A stretch of DNA of 6,645 bases from Planctomycetota bacterium (GTDB taxonomy: Bacteria > Planctomycetota > Phycisphaerae > Sedimentisphaerales > SM23-30): NCBI GenBank assembly GCA_022705365.1, contig JAKJEP010000194.1, positions 1-6,645 of the forward strand. The letters run 5' to 3'. Numbering within the stretch: the first letter of the stretch is position 1; each line of letters opens with the position of its first letter. A program made the position numbers and the translations under genes. Below the pieces are notes generated by a model that was not told where the DNA came from, ran no database searches, and saw only the letters and a program-made list of their open reading frames with translations. Shown here in pieces: positions 1 through 5,935 of the stretch.

Positions 1-1174
1 CCTTCTGCAGGAAAAAGGCCGAACTCATCAGCTCCCCCGCCGCAAACAGGGCATGGGATTTGGCCAGGTACGGCAGCGGATTTCGGCTGTCATAAAACAC
101 CGCCGTATCAAACGCGTTCGCCGCCGCATAAAATTTTCCCTCGTTCATATAGTGTTCCCCTTTTTTCATATATTCGCTCATCTGCTTTTCCTGCAGCGGG
201 CTCCGTTTCCCGCCGGCATCCCCGGCCGCCGGCAACGTACCATACCCGCTCCAGGAAGGCTCGGAAGCCTCCTCTCCCGTCTGGGAAAGATTCGGCGGCG
301 AATTGGTTACTCCCGTCGCCGGCTGAGCCTGCATCGCCGGCATCTGCCGGTAACTTTCCCACAGGTCCGCATACACCTCCCCGATATCATAGGAGGAGCT
401 TTCGACGGTATTGAAATCCGATTCCCCTGCCGGTATCAGAAGGTCACGGGAAAGAGCCTGATTCTCTTGCAGAACATCCACCTGCGGTTCCGTTACCATC
501 CGGGTCTGCTCGCTGGTTAGCGGCGGCAGTTTCCCCCTGGATTCCACGGCCGGCAATTGCCCCGGAATGGTCGGCGACAACGGCTGACTCGGCCACGGGG
601 AACGCGTCAAACCCGGGGAACCTGTCGTGTAATCAGGCACCGATATCGGCTCAATCCGCAGAGAGGAAGAACTCGACCGGCTTAAAGGCCGCACCGACAG
701 ATCACTGGAATAGGGAGAGGTCAGCAAATTCACCCCCACCGGTGTCACCGGCCGGCTGTACACCTGGGCGGTATTCACTACCCGCCCGCCATACAGGCCC
801 GTTACCGCCCGCGAAGGATCAATATAAATATTCGGCGCCGCCAGATTCACGGACAAATCCGTTACTCCGACGGAATCTCTCCGAAAATTACTTAAGGTGC
901 TGCTGCCCAGTGTCGCTCCCATTTCTCCCGTGCTGCGATACGGTACCAATCCCTGAAAACTCGCCCCCTGCCCCACATTCCCCGTTATATAAAGATTGGC
1001 GCGCGGCACCAGGGCATCCAGCCGCATGGGGGTATTCCATCCCATCGATCCCTGCCGCGGATTGGCATCCAGCAGATGACCGTCCTGCGAGGCATAGGTC
1101 TGGCCATACACCGCCCCTGACCCCCAAACGACCCCCAACAAAATTATCCATTTTACCATTCTTTTATTTTTCAT
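1..1174 (-). CDS. Exported TPR-containing protein, 3' end outside the window
   Basis: The open frame starts with ATG at 1174 and runs off the left edge with no stop; 391 codons are visible. Residues 1-25 look like a signal peptide: basic MKNKRMVK, a hydrophobic stretch WIILLGVVWG, then a probable cleavage site near AVYG-Q, so the protein is predicted to be exported. Residues 33-80 contain LLDANPRQGSMGWN and ITGNVGQGASFQGLVPYR, which I associate with secreted Phycisphaerae proteins. Residues about 140-320 are rich in Pro, Ser and Thr and look like a low-complexity linker. Residues about 336-369 match a tetratricopeptide repeat (Gly, Tyr/Ala, Ala, Phe and Pro at the usual spacing), and a second repeat starts at about 370. 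TPRs usually bind proteins; the role here is unknown. The start overlaps the nadK stop by 11 bases and follows GGTGAG at 1179-1184, so translation is probably coupled. More TPRs are likely beyond the edge. Confidence 0.8.
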   Translation of the reverse strand, partial: MKNKRMVKWIILLGVVWGSGAVYGQTYASQDGHLLDANPRQGSMGWNTPMRLDALVPRANLYITGNVGQGASFQGLVPYRSTGEMGATLGSSTLSNFRRDSVGVTDLSVNLAAPNIYIDPSRAVTGLYGGRVVNTAQVYSRPVTPVGVNLLTSPYSSDLSVRPLSRSSSSSLRIEPISVPDYTTGSPGLTRSPWPSQPLSPTIPGQLPAVESRGKLPPLTSEQTRMVTEPQVDVLQENQALSRDLLIPAGESDFNTVESSSYDIGEVYADLWESYRQMPAMQAQPATGVTNSPPNLSQTGEEASEPSWSGYGTLPAAGDAGGKRSPLQEKQMSEYMKKGEHYMNEGKFYAAANAFDTAVFYDSRNPLPYLAKSHALFAAGELMSSAFFLQK

Positions 1175-2054
1175 AATTCTCACCATAGTTGGGCATCGTG
1201 CCCCAATTGAGTTTGGCATTCAGCAAATGCCACTGACTTTCCGACGGATTATGCACCAGTTGAAAACACGCTTCCGCCGCTGTGATGATCACTTCATCTT
1301 CATTGTTCAATGCCATACTTTCCTGGCCATCAATCGCCACTACCGCGGCCCCTTCCGCCGATTTTTGCCGTTGGTGGCTGTCTCGGCATTGTACCATGAT
1401 CGGCTTGTCCAGGTTCACCACAATCGGCCGAAAACTCAGCGAATGGGCTGCCAGCGGCGTAATCACCGCCGCCTGCAGCGTCGCCGCCAGGATCGGACCG
1501 CCGGCTGATAGATTATAGGCCGTCGAACCGGTCGGGGTGGCAATAATTAAACCATCCCCCGCACAAAGAGCCAAATGCTCGCTCCCGATCCGCACCGATA
1601 CCTCAATCATGCGAAAGGGCGGCCCGGCAATCACCGCCAGCTCGTTCACAATTGTACCCTCGTAATTCTCGCGGCGCGGACCCCGAATTTGACATTTCAG
1701 CATCATCCGCCGCCGGATAAACGAGGATTCGGCGGTGATTTTCTCAAAATGATGTTTCAACTGCTCGACCGTGAATTCCGCCAGAAATCCCAGCTTGCCC
1801 ATATTAACCCCGATGATCGGCACCTGATTCCTTCCCATTCCCCGCACCGTCGAGAGAATCGTGCCATCCCCTCCCAATACCACCATAAAATCCGCCTGCG
1901 GCAAACAGCCTGGATTCACACCCTCCGAATGAACATTTTCACCAACTATGTCAGCCCGCCGGCCCAGCCATTCCAGCAATTCCGCCGCCACGGCCCGGCA
2001 GTCCGGCTTGGACGGATTTTGCAGAAGGATGATTCGTTTCTGTTTCGCTGTCAT
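1164..2054 (-). CDS. nadK: NAD kinase (ATP/polyphosphate-dependent NAD+ 2'-phosphotransferase)
   Basis: This cytosolic enzyme phosphorylates NAD+ to NADP+ and supplies NADPH for biosynthesis, including the reductive steps after Dxs. The 296-residue product has the normal family length. Visible family motifs, in order: a Rossmann-like N-terminus (KRIILLQNPSK), the catalytic GGDGT at 61-65, IGVNMGKLGFL at 81-91, the NE pair at 137-138 (VNELAV), the nucleotide-binding stretch GDGLIIATPTGSTAY at 167-180, SAGGP at 183-187, ITPLAAHSLSFRPIV at 198-212, DGQE at 242-245, and the usual C-terminal KLNWG. No key residue appears to be missing. The ATG at 2054 lies 4 bases after the dxs stop. AAGG stands only two bases before it, so initiation probably depends on ribosomes arriving from dxs. 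Its stop overlaps the start of the exported TPR gene. Confidence 0.96.
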   Translation of the reverse strand: MTAKQKRIILLQNPSKPDCRAVAAELLEWLGRRADIVGENVHSEGVNPGCLPQADFMVVLGGDGTILSTVRGMGRNQVPIIGVNMGKLGFLAEFTVEQLKHHFEKITAESSFIRRRMMLKCQIRGPRRENYEGTIVNELAVIAGPPFRMIEVSVRIGSEHLALCAGDGLIIATPTGSTAYNLSAGGPILAATLQAAVITPLAAHSLSFRPIVVNLDKPIMVQCRDSHQRQKSAEGAAVVAIDGQESMALNNEDEVIITAAEACFQLVHNPSESQWHLLNAKLNWGTMPNYGENYEK

Positions 2055-2058
2055 TACC

Positions 2059-3159
2059 TTATACCGCCCGGCTGGTCACTCGTTTCGGCGGAAACGCGAT
2101 TTTTTGCGATAATACCGCCCGAATCGCCTTTTCAATGCCCTGCCGATCCAGTTGAATCTCCGCCAACTGCTCCGGCCGGCTGGCCTGTTCTATAAATCGG
2201 TCCGGAATACCCATTCGCGTGATATTTCGTGTATCAATTTTATGTTCCTGGGCAAATTCCAGAATGGCACTGCCAAATCCGCCCGCCAGCGCATGATCTT
2301 CCAATATAAAAATCGGCATCGACGCTGCCTTTTCCAGCAAGGGCTGCCAAACGGCCGCTTCCAGCGGTTTGGCAAAACGGCCGCTGACCACTCCTGCCTC
2401 GATCCCCTCTTCCGCCAGCCGACAGGCGGCTTTCAATGCCTCATAACCCACAGTCCCATAGGCCAGTACCAGAGCATCCCGGCCTTCCCGCAGTATCGAG
2501 GGGCAACCGATCCGAAACGGTTCACATTGATAATCCGTAACCACCGATCCCATATCCCCCACCACATCGCGCGGATAACGGATTACCGCCGCCTTGCCGC
2601 ACTCCAGCGAACATTCCAACGCCCCAGCCAGTTCCGCCTCGTTCATCGGCGCCATCAACACCAGATTCGGCAGACTCCGCAGCAAGGCAATATCGCAAAA
2701 ACCATGATGCACCGCCCCATCCCCTCCCACCAGCCCGGCCCGGTCCAGACAGAACACCACCGGCAAATCCTGCAGCGACACCTCCTGAAATATCTGGTCG
2801 AAACTCCGCTGCAAAAAGGTCGAGTAGATCGCCACCACCGGCCGCAGCCCCTTCTTCGCCAGTCCCGCCGCAATATCCACCGCCGCACTCTCGGCAATGC
2901 CTACATCGAGTATCCGCCCGGGAAATCGGCTCCGCAGCGCCGCCAGACCCGTACCATCCGGCATCGCTGCCGTCAACGCCACCACCCGCGCGTCGTTCTC
3001 CATCCTTTCCCCCAGGATCCCCGAAAAAGCCGAGGTGAAACTCTGCCCGCTGCTATGGCCAAAACTGGCCGTCTGACCCGTCACCGTAAAGGGATTGGGA
3101 CTGTGAAACCGGCAGGGATCCTCGCAGCGTAAAGCCCCGCCCCTTCTCCGTCTGCACAT
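2059..3159 (-). CDS. dxs: Dxs C-terminal fragment: pyrimidine-binding and transketolase C-terminal domains
   Basis: This is the 3' part of dxs. The frame opens at ATG 3159, but homology starts only at about residue 13 (EDPCRFHSP), and no ribosome-binding site precedes that ATG. A better independent start is ATG 3003, directly after GGGGGAAAGG, giving 314 residues. From the 3159 start, the Pyr domain shows VVALTAAMPDGTGL (59-72), the catalytic Glu90 in DVGIAESAAV, AIYSTFLQRSFDQ (110-122) and DRAGLVGGDGAVHHG (139-153), matching E. coli Tyr392, Arg398, Asp427 and His431. A transketolase C-terminal domain follows, with EDHALAGGFGSAILEF. The E. coli sequence AEQHAV is AESAAV here, losing the Gln-His pair. 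It ends 4 bases before nadK. Confidence 0.83.
   Translation of the reverse strand: MCRRRRGGALRCEDPCRFHSPNPFTVTGQTASFGHSSGQSFTSAFSGILGERMENDARVVALTAAMPDGTGLAALRSRFPGRILDVGIAESAAVDIAAGLAKKGLRPVVAIYSTFLQRSFDQIFQEVSLQDLPVVFCLDRAGLVGGDGAVHHGFCDIALLRSLPNLVLMAPMNEAELAGALECSLECGKAAVIRYPRDVVGDMGSVVTDYQCEPFRIGCPSILREGRDALVLAYGTVGYEALKAACRLAEEGIEAGVVSGRFAKPLEAAVWQPLLEKAASMPIFILEDHALAGGFGSAILEFAQEHKIDTRNITRMGIPDRFIEQASRPEQLAEIQLDRQGIEKAIRAVLSQKIAFPPKRVTSRAV
3004..3013 (-). promoter_or_regulatory. Candidate internal ribosome-binding site before ATG 3003 in dxs
   Basis: On the minus strand GGGGGAAAGG stands directly before an ATG at 3003-3001 that is in frame with the C-terminal half of dxs. The stretch lies within normal Dxs coding sequence (GILGERMEN), so it may be coincidence. 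It matters because the first fragment's stop (3053-3055) is only 50 bases upstream, near enough for reinitiation to make a separate Pyr-domain polypeptide. Confidence 0.3.
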
Positions 3160-3994
3160 GCAGAAGAATCGGATGATTCACTTCCTTCAAGATCTGAAAA
3201 AGCTGAATCAGGGCCGGGATATCATGGCCATCCACCGGCCCATAGCTCGGAATCCCCAATTGCTCGAACTTCTGCTGGCCTTGCAGGGTTGTTTTCAGCC
3301 CTCCCTTCAGCCGGCCCAGCGTATCGTGGATGGCATCTCCCACATACGGCAGACTCTTCACCAGCAGCTTGGTCCGACGGTGCAGATCGTCATAGGACCG
3401 CGTCAGCCGCAAATGGGTCAGATAGCTGGCAAACGCTCCCTGCGTCTTGTCAATCGCCATCGAGTTGTCATTCATGATAATCAGCAGTTGACGATGCAGC
3501 AGCGAGGTATTATTCAATCCCTCGAACGATAAACCATTCACGATGCTCGCGTCCCCCACCACCGCGACGATCTTCTCTTCGGTATGCTGCAATTGCGCCC
3601 CCAACGCCAGGCCCACCGCCGTGGCTATCGCCGTTCCCGCATGACCCACCGAAAACTGGTCATACAGGCTTTCCCGCGGATCGGGAAAGCCGCTAATCCC
3701 CCCCTTCTGACGCAAACGCTCGAAACCCTCCCACCGTCCCGTCAGAATCTTATGCACATAACACTGATGGCCCACATCCCACACGATCCGGTCCGTATCG
3801 AAGGAAAAAACCCGGTGCAGGGCTATCGTCAGTTCCACAATCCCCAGATTGCTGGCAAGATGACCCCCATTTTTGCTCACTGCGGCCTTGATCAGGCTGC
3901 GAATCTCCTCCGCCAAAGCTCCCAGTGACTCCGGCGGCAGCCGACGCAGATCGGCAGGCGAATGAATGCTTTTTACGAATTTCAAATCCATCAT
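3053..3994 (-). CDS. dxs: Dxs N-terminal fragment: TPP-binding (PP) domain
   Basis: This is the 5' part of the split dxs, 313 codons ending at TAG 3053-3055. Residues 1-288 align with the PP domain of Dxs; the last 25 are out-of-frame readthrough. Visible family features: HLASNLGIVELTIALH (45-60) with the active-site His45, WDVGHQCYVHKILTG (72-86) with two conserved His, FSVGHAGTAIA (114-124), the Mg/TPP motif beginning VVGDAS (145-150) and ending NDN (175-177), and YGPVDGHD (251-258). The TPP motif reads GDA where E. coli and most homologues have GDG. The Mg-binding Asp and Asn positions are retained. ATG codons at 3994 and 3991 are both possible starts, with no convincing Shine-Dalgarno. 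Alone, this part lacks the catalytic Glu of the Pyr domain and should be inactive without a partner. Confidence 0.85.
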   Translation of the reverse strand: MMDLKFVKSIHSPADLRRLPPESLGALAEEIRSLIKAAVSKNGGHLASNLGIVELTIALHRVFSFDTDRIVWDVGHQCYVHKILTGRWEGFERLRQKGGISGFPDPRESLYDQFSVGHAGTAIATAVGLALGAQLQHTEEKIVAVVGDASIVNGLSFEGLNNTSLLHRQLLIIMNDNSMAIDKTQGAFASYLTHLRLTRSYDDLHRRTKLLVKSLPYVGDAIHDTLGRLKGGLKTTLQGQQKFEQLGIPSYGPVDGHDIPALIQLFQILKEVNHPILLHVQTEKGRGFTLRGSLPVSQSQSLYGDGSDGQFWP

Positions 3995-4019
3995 CGAACA
4001 AATATCCAGAAAGGTCCCG

Positions 4020-4916
4020 TTATCGTTTTCTCTTGATTAACATACGTACCAGCTCCCGTAAAGGTTCGGCCCGCTCTCCGAAATCCGCCAGGGCCTCAAT
4101 CGCTTCCCGCATCAGCGATTCGGCATGCTCCTGCGACTGTTCCAGTCCCATAACCGCCGGATACGTCAGCTTCCCTGCCTGTACATCTTTTTGGGGGCTT
4201 TTGCCCAGTTCCTCTGCCGAACCGGTGATATCCAGTATGTCGTCGACAATCTGGAAAGCCAGCCCGACTTTCAAACCGTAATCCCCCAGCGTATCAATCT
4301 CCCGCCGTGCCGCATCGGCACAAATCGCCCCCATCCGCGCTGCCGCCCGAAACATCATCGCCGTCTTGTGCGTATGAATATACTGCACCGTTTCCAGATC
4401 CCCGCTGCGGTTCTGATGATCCAAATCCTCCACCTGCCCCCCGATCATCCCCCCCGCTCCCGCCGCTTCGGAAAGCTCTAAAACCAGCTCTTTCACCAGC
4501 GCTGCCTTGCGGATATGCCGCGCCAGTGTGGTAAATGCATACGTCAGCAGGGCATCCCCCGCCAAAATCGCGATCCCATCCCCGAAAACCTTATGATTCG
4601 ACGGCTGGCCCCGCCGGTAATCGTCATTGTCCATCGCCGGCAGATCGTCATGTATCAGCGAATAGGTATGCACCATCTCGATCGCCGCCGCTGCCGGCAC
4701 CGCAATAATCTCTTCACCCCCGCAGGCCTGACAGCTCAGAACCACCAGCCCCGGCCGCAGCCGCTTCCCTCCCGCCCGCAAACTATAAAAAATCGCCTTC
4801 CGCAGTGTCTCAGGGATCCCAGACTCACGCGAAAGATACCCTTCTATGGCATTTTCCACCATCTGAGCAATCTCGGCCAATCGCTGATTTTCGCTCTTAC
4901 CTTGATTTCCTGTCAT
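4020..4916 (-). CDS. ispA: Polyprenyl diphosphate synthase (farnesyl/geranylgeranyl type)
   Basis: This cytosolic trans-prenyltransferase adds isopentenyl diphosphate units to allylic diphosphates, making FPP or GGPP for quinone side chains, undecaprenyl carrier and other lipids. Its 298 residues match E. coli IspA (299). Visible motifs: GGKRLRP (49-55); the first aspartate-rich motif DDLPAMD (90-96), preceded by YSLIH and followed by RRGQPSNHKVFG; the GGQ(V)ED region (159-164); HTHKTAMMF (181-189); and the second aspartate-rich motif FQIVDDILD (221-229) followed by KLTYPAV. The two-residue insertion in the first motif is typical of bacterial FPP synthases but also occurs in some GGPP synthases, so chain length cannot be fixed from sequence. 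The ATG at 4916 has AGGTG five bases upstream (4922-4926) and a promoter before it, so this is the first gene of the cluster. xseB, a common upstream partner, is absent. Confidence 0.93.
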   Translation of the reverse strand: MTGNQGKSENQRLAEIAQMVENAIEGYLSRESGIPETLRKAIFYSLRAGGKRLRPGLVVLSCQACGGEEIIAVPAAAAIEMVHTYSLIHDDLPAMDNDDYRRGQPSNHKVFGDGIAILAGDALLTYAFTTLARHIRKAALVKELVLELSEAAGAGGMIGGQVEDLDHQNRSGDLETVQYIHTHKTAMMFRAAARMGAICADAARREIDTLGDYGLKVGLAFQIVDDILDITGSAEELGKSPQKDVQAGKLTYPAVMGLEQSQEHAESLMREAIEALADFGERAEPLRELVRMLIKRKR

Positions 4917-4956
4917 TCTGACACCTAATTAAATAACCGTTAATCACAAATATTGA

Positions 4957-4985
4957 ATTGTATTTCATTTCCCTCCCTCATTCAA
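4957..4985 (-). promoter_or_regulatory. Predicted sigma70 promoter of the ispA-dxs-nadK cluster
   Basis: On the minus strand TTGAAT (4985-4980) is followed after exactly 17 bases by TACAAT (4962-4957), matching TTGACA/TATAAT at 4 and 5 of 6 positions. Transcription would start near 4950, giving a leader of about 34 bases with AGGTG before the ispA ATG. The rest of the 158-base spacer 4917-5074 is AT-rich. It contains no GC-rich terminator after the upstream DoxX gene, so some readthrough from that gene is possible. Confidence 0.6.
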
Positions 4986-5074
4986 ACAGATTTGCCGATG
5001 AAACTTGAATTGTGCCTTGGCAAAGATATCTTATTTTTCTTTTTATATTTTATAAATACTTATTTTTTAATTAT

Positions 5075-5545
5075 TTACAATTTAAGTCGCAATTCCGGCC
5101 TGCCGCTTCTTCGCCGAGTGCGGCCAAAAAGCAGTTTATCCACGGAAAACGCCCCTGGTCCGCCCAAAAATATCGACAAACTCATCAGCAGCAGCGTGAA
5201 ACAATATTCATACCCACTCTGGCGAATGTCAAAACCATTCGGGCCATGCACCGTCAGAATTGCCACCACCATCACAAAACCCAGCCCCAAGGCCCAAAAA
5301 CGGCTTAACAGCCCGACCAGCACCAGCATCCCCCCGAAAAACTCCGTCAAGCCCGCCAGCCACCCCAGCAACGGCGGAAAAGGCGCTCCCTTCGCCGCCA
5401 TCAATTGGGCAATCCCCTCATGCCCGCCCGAAAAAACCTTCCCATACCCATGATAGATAAACACCACCCCCAGCCCAATACGAATGATCAGCGGCACAAT
5501 ATCCACATTTCTATAACTCTTTTCCTCTGCCATACGTTTCTCCAT
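5075..5545 (-). CDS. DoxX-family integral membrane protein
   Basis: This is a small inner-membrane protein of 156 residues with four predicted helices at about 16-33, 57-80, 84-100 and 113-130, the usual DoxX layout and length. Family-like motifs are R-IGLGVVFIYHGYGKVF (22-38), with the glycine-rich first helix and HG-G-K, and GWLAGLTEFFGGMLVLVGL (61-79), with the conserved Glu68 and paired glycines. The C-terminus is basic (GRTRRRSGRP). DoxX was named for a subunit of archaeal thiosulfate:quinone oxidoreductase, and other family members have been linked to redox or thiol homeostasis; the substrate here cannot be predicted. ATG 5545 has only a weak AGG upstream. ATG 5533, four codons in, has GGAG six bases before it and may be the true start (152 residues). 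The gene has its own promoter. No cysteine pair or partner gene supports a specific oxidase role. Confidence 0.88.
   Translation of the reverse strand: MEKRMAEEKSYRNVDIVPLIIRIGLGVVFIYHGYGKVFSGGHEGIAQLMAAKGAPFPPLLGWLAGLTEFFGGMLVLVGLLSRFWALGLGFVMVVAILTVHGPNGFDIRQSGYEYCFTLLLMSLSIFLGGPGAFSVDKLLFGRTRRRSGRPELRLKL
5540..5543 (-). promoter_or_regulatory. Ribosome-binding site favouring the internal DoxX start at 5533
   Basis: GGAG on the minus strand is followed by AAACGT and then ATG at 5533. The motif overlaps the first ATG (5545), so if it is used, the mature start is the second Met and the protein is 152 residues. The four residues removed (MEKR) lie outside the membrane helices and do not affect the family call. 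Confidence 0.5.
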
Positions 5546-5584
5546 CTGCCTGTATATTATGTTCAGGAAATGATGTCTCCTGCC

Positions 5585-5613
5585 ATTCTATCCGATTAGA
5601 ACCGCCTCTTCAA
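5585..5613 (-). promoter_or_regulatory. Predicted sigma70 promoter of the DoxX gene
   Basis: On the minus strand TTGAAG (5613-5608) and TAGAAT (5590-5585) are separated by 17 bases, matching consensus at 4 and 5 of 6 positions. The predicted start near 5578 leaves a leader of about 33 bases to the first ATG. The spacing and layout closely resemble the promoter found upstream of ispA. Confidence 0.55.
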
Positions 5614-5699
5614 GATACAATATTAACGGAATTGCCAAAAGTCGATATGGACAGCCAAAAACGCTTCTGGCTCCCCATTTTCAAGGAATCCAAGAGCTT

Positions 5700-5715
5700 T
5701 TGACGCTGGCGTCAA
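5700..5715. repeat. Perfect 7-bp inverted repeat TTGACGC-TG-GCGTCAA, candidate operator
   Basis: The arms TTGACGC and GCGTCAA are exact reverse complements around a 2-base centre. A compact palindrome of this type resembles the binding site of a dimeric helix-turn-helix regulator. It lies about 87 bases upstream of the -35 box of the DoxX promoter, a position more typical of an activator than of a simple repressor. No regulator gene is present in the window to pair with it. Confidence 0.4.
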
Positions 5716-5935
5716 TATTTTCCCCAAAAACAAAATCCCAGCCGAAAATCTCCGGACATCATTTACGCAGATCGATTCCCCTCTTTTTCCCGGAAAGAAA
5801 ATCGGACAAAGGAATTCTGTTAAACTTGCACCTCACTCACTCTGTCCCGATTAACCAGCCGCCGCTGAAATCCTTATCGCGGCTTCATATACTATTCTTC
5901 CCCCCGTTGCCGGTTTTCCAAACGCGGAACGTACG

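Larger units (their letters stand above)
2059..3994 (-). pseudogene. dxs: 1-deoxy-D-xylulose-5-phosphate synthase, interrupted by an apparent frameshift
   Basis: Dxs is a TPP- and Mg-dependent cytosolic enzyme. It condenses pyruvate with glyceraldehyde 3-phosphate, with loss of CO2, to give DXP, the first step of the MEP pathway and a source of thiamine and pyridoxal precursors. Dropping one base at 3124-3130 would give about 644 residues, close to E. coli Dxs (620). The two halves lie in adjacent frames. The first ends with conserved HVQTEKGRGF, and the second continues from EDPCRFHSPNPF, the family's usual next segment (DP..FH). The family normally has five residues between that F and the DP pair; here there are 10 bases. 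The lesion could therefore be a +1 insertion or a deletion of 2 or 5 bases. No prfB-like stop or Shine-Dalgarno recoding signal is visible. Both halves are otherwise intact, so the options are a sequence error, a very recent mutation, or a functional split. The ispA stop lies 25 bases upstream; no clear ribosome-binding site precedes ATG 3994. Confidence 0.85.
5546..5935. other. 390-base non-coding spacer with several palindromes
   Basis: I find no convincing gene between the rubrerythrin-like stop and the DoxX start. The spacer holds the DoxX promoter near its left end, a perfect inverted repeat at 5700-5715, an imperfect nested palindrome at 5773-5804 (outer CGATT/AATCG, inner TTTCC-C-GGAAA), and a 6-bp inverted repeat AGCCGC/GCGGCT at 5857-5884. 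None is followed by a T-tract in the direction of transcription, so no standard intrinsic terminator for the rubrerythrin-like gene is visible. The length is large for such a compact region and leaves room for upstream regulation of the DoxX gene or an unrecognised small RNA. Confidence 0.6.

Noticed and set aside
1575..2195. Plus-strand open frame (206 codons) opposite nadK
   Set aside because: It is antisense to all the NAD kinase motifs, has shadow composition, and has no recognisable domain.
2347..2388. Short repeat AAACGGCCGCT occurring twice, with an imperfect hairpin, in dxs
   Set aside because: It is explained by codon use for RFAKPLEAAV in GC-rich coding DNA. The hairpin has a large bulge.
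2152..3132. Long plus-strand open frame (326 codons) opposite dxs
   Set aside because: The translation is rich in Arg, His, Gln and Pro with no family motif, as expected for the antisense of a GC-rich gene. The minus strand encodes clear Dxs motifs.
5623..5832. Minus-strand open stretch of about 69 codons in the 390-base spacer
   Set aside because: It has no ATG and no ribosome-binding site, and the translation shows no motif. It also overlaps the -35 region upstream of DoxX and the palindromes.
5857..5884. AGCCGC/GCGGCT inverted repeat as a terminator for the rubrerythrin-like gene
   Set aside because: It has only a 6-bp stem with a 16-base loop and no T-tract after it on the minus strand.
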